46,045 nt of DNA from a virus. Every line of letters begins with the position of its first letter. The stretch's first letter is position 1. Location of the stretch: positions 1 through 46,045 of IMG/VR virus record IMGVR_UViG_3300045733_000093; one strand, written 5' to 3'. Under the pieces are notes generated by a model that was not told the DNA's origin, ran no database searches, and worked only from the letters and a program-made list of their open reading frames with translations. Positions 16,433-26,396 of the stretch are shown in pieces. A program made the translations under genes and the position numbers.

Positions 16433-16615
16433 ATGGATTTGATTCTTTTGATTCTAGGACTTGCTCTCGTAGGATTCTTAGTATATTTGATTACTACTAA
16501 AATTCCAATGGACCCAATGTTTAAGTATGCAATTCAGATTATTGTATTGGTTGTAGTGGTTATTTATCTAGTTAGAATGTTAGGGGGCACTATCCCTAAT
16601 GTAATGGGTCATTAA
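16433..16615 (+). CDS. Small two-helix inner-membrane protein
   Basis: The 60-aa protein has two transmembrane helices (about 3-21 and 31-50) joined by a short polar loop (TTKIPMDPMF). The sequence resembles a small family of phage and bacterial membrane proteins; because it is short and has two helices it could be a class II holin or pinholin. AGGAGAATATC precedes ATG 16433. It lies within the structural block, not next to the endolysin. Confidence 0.6.
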   Translation: MDLILLILGLALVGFLVYLITTKIPMDPMFKYAIQIIVLVVVVIYLVRMLGGTIPNVMGH

Positions 16616-16625
16616 AGGTAAGAAC

Positions 16626-17327
16626 ATGGCAACCGTAGACCTCGTTGCATCAACAGTTTTAGCTAAAGCAGCTACGTTAATGAATGATACGGCTAGGACT
16701 ATCTATACTTATACGGCTGTTCTTCCTTACTTACAGATGGCACTACAAGAGTTGCAGGAAATTTTTGAGCTTAATAGTATTCCTGCAACTCAACTTTCTT
16801 CTGCATTAATTAATATTCCTGCTGGAAATACCCAAATCATTTATAATGGTATTGGTGTTCCAACTCTACCAGATGATATGATTGAACCTAATCAGTTATG
16901 GGAAAGAGAAGCTGGTATTGACCCCTATGTTCCAATGGGACGAAGGGATTATATTCCCCATAATTTTGAAGGAACTTTAACGGGAAAGTTTAGTTTCTAT
17001 ACATGGGAAAATAATGCCATTAAGTTTTTACCCGCGAATCGGGATAATGACATTAAGATTGATTATATTAAGACTATATTCGCTCCCCTGGTGGATGAAA
17101 ATTCTTTGATTAATTGTATCAATGCTGCTACTTTCCTTGAGTATAGAACTGCTGCACTTTGTGCAGAATTTATTGAACGTAATAAAGCAAGTGCAGATTC
17201 ACTTAATGATTATGCTGTCTTAGCATTAGACCGAGCCACAGGAATTGGTGTAAAGAGTAAACAGACAATTCTTACTCGAAGAAGACCCTTTAGAGCTGCT
17301 TATAAAAAGCGTGGATTCATGACATAA
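16626..17327 (+). CDS. Head-tail adaptor / tail tubular protein A-like
   Basis: The 233-aa protein begins with a helical segment (TVLAKAATLMNDTARTIYTY, LPYLQMALQELQEIFELN) and has a central beta region containing NIPAGNTQIIYNG and LPDDMIEPNQLWER. Helices follow (AATFLEYRTAALCAEFIERN). This is the pattern of P22 gp4/T7 gp11-like adaptors that bind below the portal. Its position before the nozzle-like protein supports this. Length is typical. Confidence 0.65.
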   Translation: MATVDLVASTVLAKAATLMNDTARTIYTYTAVLPYLQMALQELQEIFELNSIPATQLSSALINIPAGNTQIIYNGIGVPTLPDDMIEPNQLWEREAGIDPYVPMGRRDYIPHNFEGTLTGKFSFYTWENNAIKFLPANRDNDIKIDYIKTIFAPLVDENSLINCINAATFLEYRTAALCAEFIERNKASADSLNDYAVLALDRATGIGVKSKQTILTRRRPFRAAYKKRGFMT

Positions 17328-17331
17328 TGCC

Positions 17332-18831
17332 ATGAGAGAACACGAACCGATTCGATTCGACTCATTTAATGGCTTATATAATAGGGGTGTCATTATCGAC
17401 ACTCCAATGGACCATTTCTCTGATTGTAATAATCTAAAATTCATTGGTGATAATGGATTTGGAACGCGAGATGGTATTGGAATTCATCAGAGTGTAGCAG
17501 TTCCGCTATCCAACATTCTCAGAATATACAACTATCCTACTACTGATAAAAATACTCTCTTAGTTTTAACCTCTGGTGGAAATATTTATCATGTTGTAGA
17601 TTCAGCTACGGTCTTTGGTCCTGTTCTTACTATCGCTGGAATGACTGATTTTGGATTTACTCCTTATGCGGGACGCGCATACATTACTCCATTCTTTACT
17701 GAATTAATTGGAGGATTGAATAGAGAACGTGGATTACAAAATGAATTCATGTATGTCTATAAAGGTGATGGGACTAATGCTCGTAAAGCTGCTGGAAACA
17801 AACCAACAGTTGCAGCAACAATCGTTAATGGGGCTGTTGGTTATACCGATGCTGGTGTGCATATCCTTGGTTATGTTTTTGAAACTGATACGGGATATCT
17901 TTCGGCTCCAGGAGGATTAGTTGCTTTTACGACTTCTGCTTTATTGTCTCTTAATTTCTCTACTGTTGCTGTTAGTCCTGATGCTTTTGTCACTAAAAGA
18001 CATTTGGTAGCTTCAAAAGTAATTCAAGATTATAATGGTGATGTAAATGGTTATCAACTTTATTTCATTCCCAATGGAACTATATTAGATAATATTACTA
18101 CGGTTATAAATGGAGTATCTTTTTATGACCAGGAATTATTGTTAGATGCAAGTCATCTTTCTGACAACTTTGCAGAGATTCCAGCGGGAGTTGGATTAAC
18201 TACATATCATAATCGACTAGTAATCTATTGTAGTTATGATAATATCTCTCTAGGTTACGCAAGTGCAGTTGGTGAACCCGAAGCAATCAATCAGATTAAT
18301 GGAGTATTACTCTTTCCTCCCGATGGCAATCCTTTAACTAATGCAGCATCTCTAAGAGATGTTTTGTATTTCTTTAAACGAAATAGAACTGGTTCATTTG
18401 TAGATAATGGAGATGAACCTGCTACATGGCCTTATTCTGAAGTAGACCCTGCTATGGGTTGTGGAGTTCACGGTATTGCAACAGTTCTAGATTCTGGTAT
18501 ATCTAGTATTGATTATCTCATTGTTGCTTGTTATAAGGGAATTACGATGTTCAATGGAAGATATATTCTTCCTGAACTTACTTGGAAAATTCAAACTACT
18601 TGGTTGGCTCAAGATTTCAAAACTAAGAATCGTATTATTCAAATGGTTAATGATTCTGTAAATTCACTCTTATATATTGTTATGACTGATAGAACAGTAA
18701 TGTATGGTAACTATACTAATGGATTTGACCCTAAGAATATTCGTTGGTGTCCTTGGACTTTTTTAGTATATGTAAATTCTGTCGCTCTTGTAAACGTAAA
18801 TGAACTTATTCTAGGTTGTGACCAGGTTTAG
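17332..18831 (+). CDS. Tail nozzle / tail tubular protein B-like structural protein
   Basis: The 499-aa protein starts with a conserved-looking FDSFNGLYNRG segment and continues as a long series of beta strands with Gly/Asp turns, including fibronectin- or propeller-like parts. The adaptor-nozzle order at 16626-18831 matches the P22 gp4-gp10 and T7 gp11-gp12 pairs, so this is the likely nozzle of a short tail. There is no good ribosome site before ATG 17332; translation may be coupled to the upstream stop four bases away. Confidence 0.6.
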   Translation: MREHEPIRFDSFNGLYNRGVIIDTPMDHFSDCNNLKFIGDNGFGTRDGIGIHQSVAVPLSNILRIYNYPTTDKNTLLVLTSGGNIYHVVDSATVFGPVLTIAGMTDFGFTPYAGRAYITPFFTELIGGLNRERGLQNEFMYVYKGDGTNARKAAGNKPTVAATIVNGAVGYTDAGVHILGYVFETDTGYLSAPGGLVAFTTSALLSLNFSTVAVSPDAFVTKRHLVASKVIQDYNGDVNGYQLYFIPNGTILDNITTVINGVSFYDQELLLDASHLSDNFAEIPAGVGLTTYHNRLVIYCSYDNISLGYASAVGEPEAINQINGVLLFPPDGNPLTNAASLRDVLYFFKRNRTGSFVDNGDEPATWPYSEVDPAMGCGVHGIATVLDSGISSIDYLIVACYKGITMFNGRYILPELTWKIQTTWLAQDFKTKNRIIQMVNDSVNSLLYIVMTDRTVMYGNYTNGFDPKNIRWCPWTFLVYVNSVALVNVNELILGCDQV

Positions 18832-18833
18832 TA

Positions 18834-21587
18834 ATGTATACAGCATACGCGAATTACATTATCTACTTCTCTAATGCTGCTGATTATGCGGCTGCTGTAG
18901 CATACTGTGGAGGCACGGGTTATAAGCATTGTCCCAAAGCTGCTGCTTTAAGATTTGGAATAACTTGGCCCTTAGTAGGTGGTGGAATACTACAATCGCG
19001 AGGAATGATAGGATATGCACCTTATGGTATTCCTGCTGTTCCAGGTCCGGGTGTAGAAATAGGTCATCCACAACCCTCTGGAGTATTCATAAAGAGTGAT
19101 GTTGATAGTTTTGTAGTTGCTGGTCAAGTTGGTAATCCTGCTGGTGTAGTTGGACCAGATATGAATTTGGTTTGGTTAGGCCAAATTATTAAAGTTAATA
19201 TTCCTGTTACTACAACACCTATTCCACAACGTAGATTTATTGGTGGATTAGAATTAGGTAATGTTGGTGCAGAAGGTGGTGGTGGATTAGTAGGTGATGA
19301 AGGAGCTAGAGCATCATCTAGAACATTAGATGGCAAAGGAATAGCAATACGAGGAACTAATACCCCACCTGCATGGTTAAGACAACAGAATGAGTTTGTT
19401 ACAGGATTAACTAAAAGAGAAACCTGGGAACGATTTTATGTTAGAGTAAATGCACTTGGAACTAATGAATGTGGAATTTGGCGTGGTCATAATTCAGTTT
19501 CTGCTGCGGCAGGTGCGGGTATTAAAATTGCGACAACAGGCGAACTTCAAGTTTGGACTATAACTAATGGGTCGGTGCAAACATTACAAGCAACAGCAGT
19601 TGCAGCATTAACATTAGATAAATGGTATTTAATAGATGTTCTTATAAGATTTCCGGCTGCTAATCCGGATTATGGTCGAATAAGAGTATATGTTAATCAT
19701 TCTTTAGTAATGGATTATACAGATGCTAGTGGGGGTAGTTTAGATTCAGTTGGCTATCATGGTTCTAGTGAACTAGGTCAATGGACTCTTGCAGAAAATG
19801 ATTGGTCTATAGACCTTGATGATTGGATTGGCGCTGATATTCCTAATAATGGTGGAGTAGAATCATTAGATAGTATGGATTGGCAAGTTGGTAGTCATGT
19901 AAGAGTAGTTAAAGTAATTTCAGTAAGTGCGCCTAATTGGGCTGGTGGAAGTGCTGAAACTTGTAATCAAGGATTTAATCCTGAGAATCAATTAAATTCA
20001 CAATTTCTTAGCACTACAGCTTTAGCTACTATAGAAGCATTAGCTGATGTATCTGATATACAAAGTTATGCTGGTATAGTTATTGGACCTGTTGCAGCTT
20101 GTATTTCTGCTTATACTTATATAGGTTCGGGTGCTGTTGGTGGTAGAATTGGATATAAAATAACTGGTGGTGCTACAGTATGGGGTGCAATTATTGAAGG
20201 TATTACTCATACTTGGAGAAAAATTTTATACCGTCCCGCGGGATTACTTTCACCTACAAGTATTGCTCCTTTTAGTATATTAAAAGAAAAAGCTAATAAT
20301 GCAATTAGTAATTCAGTAAATGCTTTAAGTGCAGTTGTTGAATATATTGGAACATGGGGACAAGAGGACGAACCTCTTTCATTAGACTTTTCAAATCAAA
20401 ATAAGTATTTTCATAATGCTAGATATGCTAATACTGAATGGGGAACTGTTTTGGCTCCACCTACTGCACCATGTTATTCAGTTGGTGGAACATATGTAGG
20501 AACTGGAACTACTTTACATATTAATTTACCTGCTCCTGCGCATTTTGTTTGGATTCGTGGATTAACTGGAGCAGTTTTAGGTGTTAAATGTTTTGGTGCT
20601 AGTGTGGGCGCTCATTATGGTGCTTCGGAAAGAATTCCACCCAATTTTCTTACAAGAGTATGGGTTGATTCTACGGGTCAGGCTAAATTTAGTCTTACAG
20701 GAACTAATGCAGAAAATAATGCAGTTGGAGTTATATATCAATATATAGCATTCTGCGACCCTGGAATGAGATTTAACTATTGTGGAGCATATAATACTCG
20801 TCCAGTGGATACTGATATTAATATTCCTCTATTTGTTACTGATTTTCTAGCAGAATGTGGATTTATTCAAAGAGATAGAAGTATTTCAACTACTTCTACA
20901 GTTGAATTAACATATAAAGGTCCAGGAGATGCTGGCGTTACTGGACAACTTGTAGATGGAACTGCGAAGGCTAATTGGGGTGGATTTGCAGCAGGAATTC
21001 TTAATGTTCGTGCAAATAATATTTCTAATCAGCAAACTCAATATAATTTTAGTTTATGGAGAACAACTGACCCTGATTGTGGTAGTATAGCTTGCCAAAT
21101 TACTTCTTATGTAGGAGATGGAGCAGCGGATAAAACTATAGCACTTCCATTAGCAACAGGTAAATATCCACTATTTGCGATAGTAATTCCTCATGGTGCT
21201 ACTGGATATTTTCGTGACCCTTCTCATATAGGTTCTGCTAGTTCTAGTATAGTTGCATTAGGAGCTAGTAATACAGCTATTAAAGCTGGTGGAGTAGATT
21301 CAATTTCTGTAGGTATTACATTAAATGGTAATGGTGTCACTTATGAAGTATTTGTAATAATGGGAGATACTACAGGTTGGTTTAATGGAACTTACTATCT
21401 TCCTAATTGTATTGCAAAAGGTTTATGGACACCTTCAGTATTTAATCCTACTCAAGATTTTTCAGGAATTTATACATTAGTTCCTGGTAAATTAACTGAT
21501 ACTATGTATGATAAAATAGGTGGACAACTCAGTATTGATATGACAATACCAGACCCCTTATTTAAGACAGGATACATCGGTGGCTAA
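18834..21587 (+). CDS. Large tail protein with LamG-like domain
   Basis: The 917-aa protein is almost entirely beta-rich with many Gly, Ala, Asn and Thr. Residues about 195-350 (WERFYVRVNALG ... WYLIDVLIRF ... RIRVYVNHSLVMDYTD) match a LamG/concanavalin-like jelly roll that binds carbohydrates. The rest contains Gly-rich linkers and repeated strand modules. It is directly after the nozzle-like gene, so a tail-spike, fibre or tail-sheath-free appendage that contacts the host surface is likely. Its stop overlaps the next gene by 8 bases. Confidence 0.6.
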   Translation: MYTAYANYIIYFSNAADYAAAVAYCGGTGYKHCPKAAALRFGITWPLVGGGILQSRGMIGYAPYGIPAVPGPGVEIGHPQPSGVFIKSDVDSFVVAGQVGNPAGVVGPDMNLVWLGQIIKVNIPVTTTPIPQRRFIGGLELGNVGAEGGGGLVGDEGARASSRTLDGKGIAIRGTNTPPAWLRQQNEFVTGLTKRETWERFYVRVNALGTNECGIWRGHNSVSAAAGAGIKIATTGELQVWTITNGSVQTLQATAVAALTLDKWYLIDVLIRFPAANPDYGRIRVYVNHSLVMDYTDASGGSLDSVGYHGSSELGQWTLAENDWSIDLDDWIGADIPNNGGVESLDSMDWQVGSHVRVVKVISVSAPNWAGGSAETCNQGFNPENQLNSQFLSTTALATIEALADVSDIQSYAGIVIGPVAACISAYTYIGSGAVGGRIGYKITGGATVWGAIIEGITHTWRKILYRPAGLLSPTSIAPFSILKEKANNAISNSVNALSAVVEYIGTWGQEDEPLSLDFSNQNKYFHNARYANTEWGTVLAPPTAPCYSVGGTYVGTGTTLHINLPAPAHFVWIRGLTGAVLGVKCFGASVGAHYGASERIPPNFLTRVWVDSTGQAKFSLTGTNAENNAVGVIYQYIAFCDPGMRFNYCGAYNTRPVDTDINIPLFVTDFLAECGFIQRDRSISTTSTVELTYKGPGDAGVTGQLVDGTAKANWGGFAAGILNVRANNISNQQTQYNFSLWRTTDPDCGSIACQITSYVGDGAADKTIALPLATGKYPLFAIVIPHGATGYFRDPSHIGSASSSIVALGASNTAIKAGGVDSISVGITLNGNGVTYEVFVIMGDTTGWFNGTYYLPNCIAKGLWTPSVFNPTQDFSGIYTLVPGKLTDTMYDKIGGQLSIDMTIPDPLFKTGYIGG

Positions 21588-21873
21588 AAAAGGTGGAAGC
21601 GGAGAATATGAACATCATATCGTAGGTGTTCGTATGCGCGTAATAGGTATAGGTAACTTACAAATGAGTTTAACAGATTTGGATGATATCCAAACTGAAA
21701 ATTTAGTTCCATTTCCTTTGACTTTAACTACTAGAATTGAACCCTTTAGATTGGCTAATTTTCAATCTCAACGAATTCGATTAGTGGGTAAAACTACTGA
21801 ACTAGGAGAGAATTTTAAGATTCAACGAATTCTTATTTTTGCAAAACCTGTTGTTCAGGAATACCCGGCGTAA
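21580..21873 (+). CDS. Conserved small tail protein (97 aa)
   Basis: Starts with GTG 21580 inside the preceding gene. The pattern VGVRMRVIGIGNLQMSLTDL followed by NFQSQRIRLVGKTTE and FKIQRILIFAKPV is an all-beta protein that I associate with conserved tail genes of similar phages. It may cap or link the large tail protein and the collagen-like fibre. No enzymatic motif. Confidence 0.6.
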   Translation: MAKKGGSGEYEHHIVGVRMRVIGIGNLQMSLTDLDDIQTENLVPFPLTLTTRIEPFRLANFQSQRIRLVGKTTELGENFKIQRILIFAKPVVQEYPA

Positions 21874-21874
21874 T

Positions 21875-22672
21875 ATGGCTGTTACACCTTTAGACAGACT
21901 AAAATCTCAACTATTATCTTCTGGAATACAACAGGAGAATATAGCACTATTTCAAATTATTAATCAACTTATTGATTATCTAAGGATTACTACTTTTAAT
22001 ATAAAAGCTATAAGTGGAAGTAGTGGTTCAGGTGGATTAGGTTCAACTTTCTTAACTAAAAATAAAGAAAGTGGATTACCTAGTTCTTTACAAGTATTAG
22101 CTGGTTCAGGAATTCAATTTAATGATACTCAAGGAAAAAGAGTTATAAGTGCAGCTATTCCTTTTGGTATAGATAGTAATGAACCCGGAGAAGAAGGTTT
22201 ACCCGGAAATCCCGGTGGAATAGGACCGCGAGGATTACAGGGTATTCAAGGAATGATGGGAATTCCAGGATTAGACAGTGATTATAATGAATATGAAATT
22301 CCCTTATTAATACCCAATATGATAAATTTTACTTTTATATCGGGGGGTCTAACTTTATTTCCGGGGGGAATAGTTAGTAATAATTATTTTAAAAGCACTA
22401 CATTTGTTCTTGGTGAATCTGTATCTACTTATGGTGCTAAAATAGCTCGTTTTAGTGCTGATGTTTCATATATTGGTATTCCAGGTTCAACAGTTACACA
22501 ACGGTTTGCAATCATTAAAGCAGATGGCACATCTGTCATAGATATTTATGGTGATGCTTCTGTAGATTTTGCTGGAACTATTAAAGTAGCAGGACTTCCA
22601 ACAGTAGCAGGAGCCGTTGGAACTCTTTGGGTTGATACTACTGGCGGATTAAACATTGTGAAAAGAGTATAA
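21875..22672 (+). CDS. Collagen-like tail fibre protein
   Basis: ATG 21875 lies one base after the previous stop; an upstream in-frame ATG (21839) is inside the previous gene and is rejected. The N-terminal 50 residues form a helical anchor. Residues about 105-135 contain Gly-X-Y triplets (GEEGLPGNPGGIGPRG, GLQGIQGMMGIPG), a collagen-like triple helix. The C-terminal part is a beta-rich tip ending LWVDTTGGLNIVKRV, a common end of phage fibres. It is probably a trimeric fibre. Confidence 0.7.
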   Translation: MAVTPLDRLKSQLLSSGIQQENIALFQIINQLIDYLRITTFNIKAISGSSGSGGLGSTFLTKNKESGLPSSLQVLAGSGIQFNDTQGKRVISAAIPFGIDSNEPGEEGLPGNPGGIGPRGLQGIQGMMGIPGLDSDYNEYEIPLLIPNMINFTFISGGLTLFPGGIVSNNYFKSTTFVLGESVSTYGAKIARFSADVSYIGIPGSTVTQRFAIIKADGTSVIDIYGDASVDFAGTIKVAGLPTVAGAVGTLWVDTTGGLNIVKRV

Positions 22673-22687
22673 TAAGGAGATAAGATA

Positions 22688-23014
22688 ATGGCTAGGATTG
22701 CAAAGAGACTTAGTGGACCTGCTCAAGTTAGTAATGCTGCTGCAACTAAGTATACAGTTCCAGCACTTACTAAGACTATTATTCGACACATTCATATCCA
22801 AAATCCGTCTGGTGCTGCTGTAACATTTACATTATCTATTGGTGCAGATGCCGCAGCACTTAGACTATTTGATGCCTATAGTATTGCTGCGGGTGCAATT
22901 ATTGACCATTTTTGTTACTATGTTATTGAAGTAGCAGAAATTGTTCAGGCACTCGCGGGAACTAATAATATTCTTACTCTCACTATTGATGGGGACGAAA
23001 TCGTCCTAGGTTAA
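22688..23014 (+). CDS. Small beta-rich virion protein (108 aa)
   Basis: A good AAGGAG lies before ATG 22688. The protein has the pattern YTVPALTKTIIRHIHIQNPS followed by AVTFTLSIGADAAALRLFDA and a C-terminal strand LTLTIDGDEIVLG, which matches a family of short beta-sandwich proteins beside phage tail fibres. It may be a fibre tip or attachment protein. Next gene begins two bases after its stop. Confidence 0.6.
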   Translation: MARIAKRLSGPAQVSNAAATKYTVPALTKTIIRHIHIQNPSGAAVTFTLSIGADAAALRLFDAYSIAAGAIIDHFCYYVIEVAEIVQALAGTNNILTLTIDGDEIVLG

Positions 23015-23015
23015 T

Positions 23016-23492
23016 ATGTTTGATATCTTCTTTGATAGATTAATGGGGTCTGAGGGTGGATATTCTAATGACCCTCATGACCCTGGTGGAGAAACTAATT
23101 GGGGTATCTCTAAAAGGTCATATCCCAATGTAGATATTAAAAATCTTACTAGAGAAGGTGCAAAAGTTATTTATAAAACAGATTTTTGGGATAAAATTAA
23201 TGCGTCATCTTTACCGGATGGAATAATGTTTCAACTGTTTGATTTTGCTGTTAATTCGGGAATTGAAACTGCTATTAGATATATGCAACGTGCATTATGT
23301 GTAGCTGATGATGGACATTGGGGTCCAATTAGTATAGCTAAAGCACATGAAACTAGTGAATCTGATATGATTATGCGATTAAATGCTGAAAGGTTAGATT
23401 TTATGACTAGATTAAAAAACTGGCCTAATACTAGTAAAGGATGGGCAAGACGTATAGCTCAGAATTTAAGATATGGGGCTATAGATTCATGA
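23016..23492 (+). CDS. GH108-type endolysin (peptidoglycan muramidase)
   Basis: The 158-aa protein begins with the GH108 signature: EGGYSNDPHDPGGETNWGIS, in which Glu13 of the EGGY motif is the catalytic acid. It continues with the C-terminal peptidoglycan-binding-like helices typical of this family (RYMQRALCVADDGHWGP). It cleaves glycan strands to lyse the cell. Length matches single-domain phage members. There is no signal peptide, so release would need a holin (3643 or 16433). Stop TGA overlaps the next ATG. Confidence 0.85.
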   Translation: MFDIFFDRLMGSEGGYSNDPHDPGGETNWGISKRSYPNVDIKNLTREGAKVIYKTDFWDKINASSLPDGIMFQLFDFAVNSGIETAIRYMQRALCVADDGHWGPISIAKAHETSESDMIMRLNAERLDFMTRLKNWPNTSKGWARRIAQNLRYGAIDS

Positions 23493-23899
23493 ATATACGT
23501 GCATTAGTTGAACAAGACATTGAAAAAATTAGGGAATTACATAAGAAATTCTATTCTGATTTAGAATTTCCTGACTTCTTTAATAAGTTTCTATGTAGTT
23601 TTGCTATAACTGATGAAAATGATGATATAATTGTAGCTGGTGGGGTTCAACCCGTTGGTGAAGTAATACTAGTTACTGACAAGGATAAGAGTCGAATCAA
23701 GATTGGTAAGGCTCTTAGAGAAGCATTGAGAGTTTCATTATTTACAGGTAGTAAATTTTATCTTGATGAGTTAGTTGCATTTGTAAAGAACGATGAATAC
23801 GCGCGTCATCTTGTTAGACATGGCTTTTATCCCCGCAGTTCAGCTTTAGGATTAAAGGTGCCAAAATGGGAAAAGACAACAGTAGACAAACAGGACTAA
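23489..23899 (+). CDS. GNAT-like N-acetyltransferase
   Basis: ATG 23489 overlaps the endolysin stop (ATGA), which decides the start over an upstream ATG inside endolysin. The 136-aa protein has the GNAT order: an N-terminal helix (VEQDIEKIRELHKKFY), beta strands with AITDENDDIIVAGGV, a KDKSRIKIGKALREALR segment where the CoA-binding loop usually lies, and a C-terminal HGFYPRSS strand. The acetyl-CoA loop is not a perfect RxxGxG. Its presence among virion genes is odd; such proteins are found in other phages near ejection proteins. Substrate unknown. Confidence 0.55.
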   Translation: MNIRALVEQDIEKIRELHKKFYSDLEFPDFFNKFLCSFAITDENDDIIVAGGVQPVGEVILVTDKDKSRIKIGKALREALRVSLFTGSKFYLDELVAFVKNDEYARHLVRHGFYPRSSALGLKVPKWEKTTVDKQD

Positions 23900-25077
23900 G
23901 TAATACAGCGAATACTGCTGGTTCAGCGTATAATCGCTCATTAACTCCTAGTCCATTGGAGACTAAGTTTACTCCTAAAGCCACTGAAATGTGGAATAAC
24001 TATAGTAATGGAGCGAATCAACAGACACAAGACTATAGTAATATCATGGGAGGATACCAAGATTTTACTAATAGACTTCTTGCTAAAGATGCAAATGGAA
24101 ATATCATTGGACCTAAAACTTACGGTGCTTCATCCGTAAGTGTGAATCGTCCTGAAGAATTAACTAAAGCTTATGGATACTTAGATGAAGCTGCACCTGG
24201 GTATCGTAATTTCGCAGAAACGGGTGGATATTCACCTACTGATATTCAAGAATTAAGAGCGCGTGGTTCTGCTCCCATTACATCTGCATATAGTAATGCA
24301 GCGATGGAAATGAATCGTGCAAGAACATTAGGTGGTGCAGGTGGTTCACCTAATTATATTGCAGCTATGAGTAAGATGCAGAGAGAGTTACCGGGTCAAT
24401 TAGCTACTGCTACAACTGGTGTAAATGCTAGTTTAGCTGATGCTATTAGACAAGGTAAACTTTCTGGATTAGCAGGTCTTACAGGTATTGGTGGAGAAAT
24501 GGGTGGTTTGGCTAGTGCTGAATCAGGTAGACAGTTACAGGCTGGAATAGCTAATCAAGGTGCAGGATTACAAGCTGAGGGATTAAATCAGCAATCATTA
24601 AGAGATTGGAATGGTGCTCAATTATCTAGTTTAGGTGGTCAAGCTAGTCTATATGGAACTACTCCTGCTATGGCAGCTACATTTGGTAATCAGGCTCTTA
24701 ATGCTTCGGGTCAGGAATTTGGTGCAGAAGAAGCTCGTAATAGATATGGATTAGGAGCACTTGGAACACAGATGAGTTCTTATGCTGCTATGCCTCAATC
24801 TAAACCTTGGTGGCAGCAAGCATTAGGAGCGGCTGGAAGTATTGTGCCTTATCTAGGTAAATTTCTTAAACCTGGCACTAATACTACTGACCCTAATAAT
24901 CCTTATGCAACAACTCCTGAATATGGTCTTAATCCTAATGATACTGGTCAACGAACTTATGAAACTGGCATACCTGGTGTTACTGATTATACTAATAGTC
25001 CAGGTTATTACAATCAGCCTGGTGTTAATATCACTGAAGGTCAAGGAAGTAATTTCTGGAGTAAGTACGGAGAATAA
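23866..25077 (+). CDS. Putative internal virion / DNA-ejection protein 1
   Basis: The 403-aa protein is rich in Gly, Ala, Asn, Ser and Gln, with helical amphipathic parts (SAYSNAAMEMNRARTLGGAG) and a region with an apolar helix near residue 315 (WWQQALGAAGSIVPYLGKFL). This composition and position, followed by two larger helical proteins at the end of the late operon, resemble the P22/T7-type ejection proteins that leave the capsid with DNA. It overlaps the acetyltransferase by 34 bases. Family not recognised with certainty. Confidence 0.5.
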   Translation: MGKDNSRQTGLSNTANTAGSAYNRSLTPSPLETKFTPKATEMWNNYSNGANQQTQDYSNIMGGYQDFTNRLLAKDANGNIIGPKTYGASSVSVNRPEELTKAYGYLDEAAPGYRNFAETGGYSPTDIQELRARGSAPITSAYSNAAMEMNRARTLGGAGGSPNYIAAMSKMQRELPGQLATATTGVNASLADAIRQGKLSGLAGLTGIGGEMGGLASAESGRQLQAGIANQGAGLQAEGLNQQSLRDWNGAQLSSLGGQASLYGTTPAMAATFGNQALNASGQEFGAEEARNRYGLGALGTQMSSYAAMPQSKPWWQQALGAAGSIVPYLGKFLKPGTNTTDPNNPYATTPEYGLNPNDTGQRTYETGIPGVTDYTNSPGYYNQPGVNITEGQGSNFWSKYGE

Positions 25078-25079
25078 GT

Positions 25080-26396
25080 ATGCCTAACTTTCTTGAATCT
25101 ATGAGATTGAAGAATCTATTTAGCACACCTGGTATCAATAATGGTATGCCTCCAGACTTGACTAATCCAGCTACATTGGATATGTCTGGAGTCTATGGAG
25201 GTGGTGCTAATCAAGGTGCAGCTAATCCTTCTGCGCCTATGACTACGCCTCCTTCTTCTATATCAGGAGAAGATGATATTGCAAGTCTAATGAAAAGTTT
25301 ATACCATCCTTCATCTGATGCAGGTAATCAATTTCAGAGTTTAGTTAATCAATATCCTCAACGTGAAAATCCTAGTTGGTTACGTCGTATCGGTGCTATG
25401 CTTGTAGATTATACTAAAGGTCCAAAAGAAGGTCAAGAATTCATAGACCAACCATTTAATGAAAAACTTATGGATTGGAAGAATAAGATTGGACCCTCTC
25501 AACAGTCAGCTAATCTTGAAAGATATGATAATTCTAATGATAGAACTCAAGCCTATCAAACTGCTACTAATATATTGAAAGAACGAGCACAAACTTCAAA
25601 AGATAAGATGGATGAACGTAAAGCTACAATTTCAGAACATCGTGCTGCTGTTTCTCAGTGGAAAGCAGAACATCCCGGTTCAAAGTTCTTGATGCCTGCG
25701 GGTGGAAATATTACCGCAGTTGACCCAATTACTAATAAAACAACAACTCTTACTGATAGTCAAGGAAATCCCATTCCGACTGGTAGTTTAACTGAGATTG
25801 ATAAAATTAATGCAAATCAAGAAAATGCTATGGCTAGAATTGGTGAGGGTGGTAAACAGGCTAGATTGAATGAAACAGATAGACAGGAGAATAGAGTAAC
25901 TAATAATGAAACTAGAGGATGGGGCGACCCCACTATGATTACTGATAGGACTGGTAAACAAATTGCAGTTTCAATTAATAAAATTACAGGTGAAGTTAAA
26001 GAAGTTAAATTAGGAAATGAGAATATTGGACCTATTGTAAAACCTGGGGTCGATAAAAGTAAAACTGAAACATCTACACAAAAACGAGTAGGTGAATATG
26101 TTAAAGCAAGAGAATTAATGAATACTAGACCTGACCTTGCTGGATTCATTAAATTGAGTGGAACAAGTGATTTTAAGATTACTCCTCAATCTGATGTAAA
26201 AAGTTATTGGTCGGGTAAAGCAGAGGGACCAACAAAGGAACAAATTAAAGAAATTAATGATGCTATTTATGGTGGAGTTAGTCCAACTAATGAATCTGCT
26301 AATAAACCTATAACTAGACCTCAAACTAATACTAAGACTGGTGCAAAAAGAACTCTAATTTCTTATGATAAGGGTAAGACTTGGAGTGTGCAATAA
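25080..26396 (+). CDS. Putative internal virion / DNA-ejection protein 2
   Basis: The 438-aa protein starts two bases after the previous stop. It has a disordered N-terminus, a long charged helical middle (about 150-275; KERAQTSKDKMDERKATIS, MARIGEGGKQARLNE), and a basic C-terminal end (KRTLISYDKGKTWSVQ). No catalytic motif is visible. It is a likely member of the ejectosome because of its place between ejection protein 1 and the very large protein downstream. Its stop overlaps the next ATG by one base. Confidence 0.5.
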   Translation: MPNFLESMRLKNLFSTPGINNGMPPDLTNPATLDMSGVYGGGANQGAANPSAPMTTPPSSISGEDDIASLMKSLYHPSSDAGNQFQSLVNQYPQRENPSWLRRIGAMLVDYTKGPKEGQEFIDQPFNEKLMDWKNKIGPSQQSANLERYDNSNDRTQAYQTATNILKERAQTSKDKMDERKATISEHRAAVSQWKAEHPGSKFLMPAGGNITAVDPITNKTTTLTDSQGNPIPTGSLTEIDKINANQENAMARIGEGGKQARLNETDRQENRVTNNETRGWGDPTMITDRTGKQIAVSINKITGEVKEVKLGNENIGPIVKPGVDKSKTETSTQKRVGEYVKARELMNTRPDLAGFIKLSGTSDFKITPQSDVKSYWSGKAEGPTKEQIKEINDAIYGGVSPTNESANKPITRPQTNTKTGAKRTLISYDKGKTWSVQ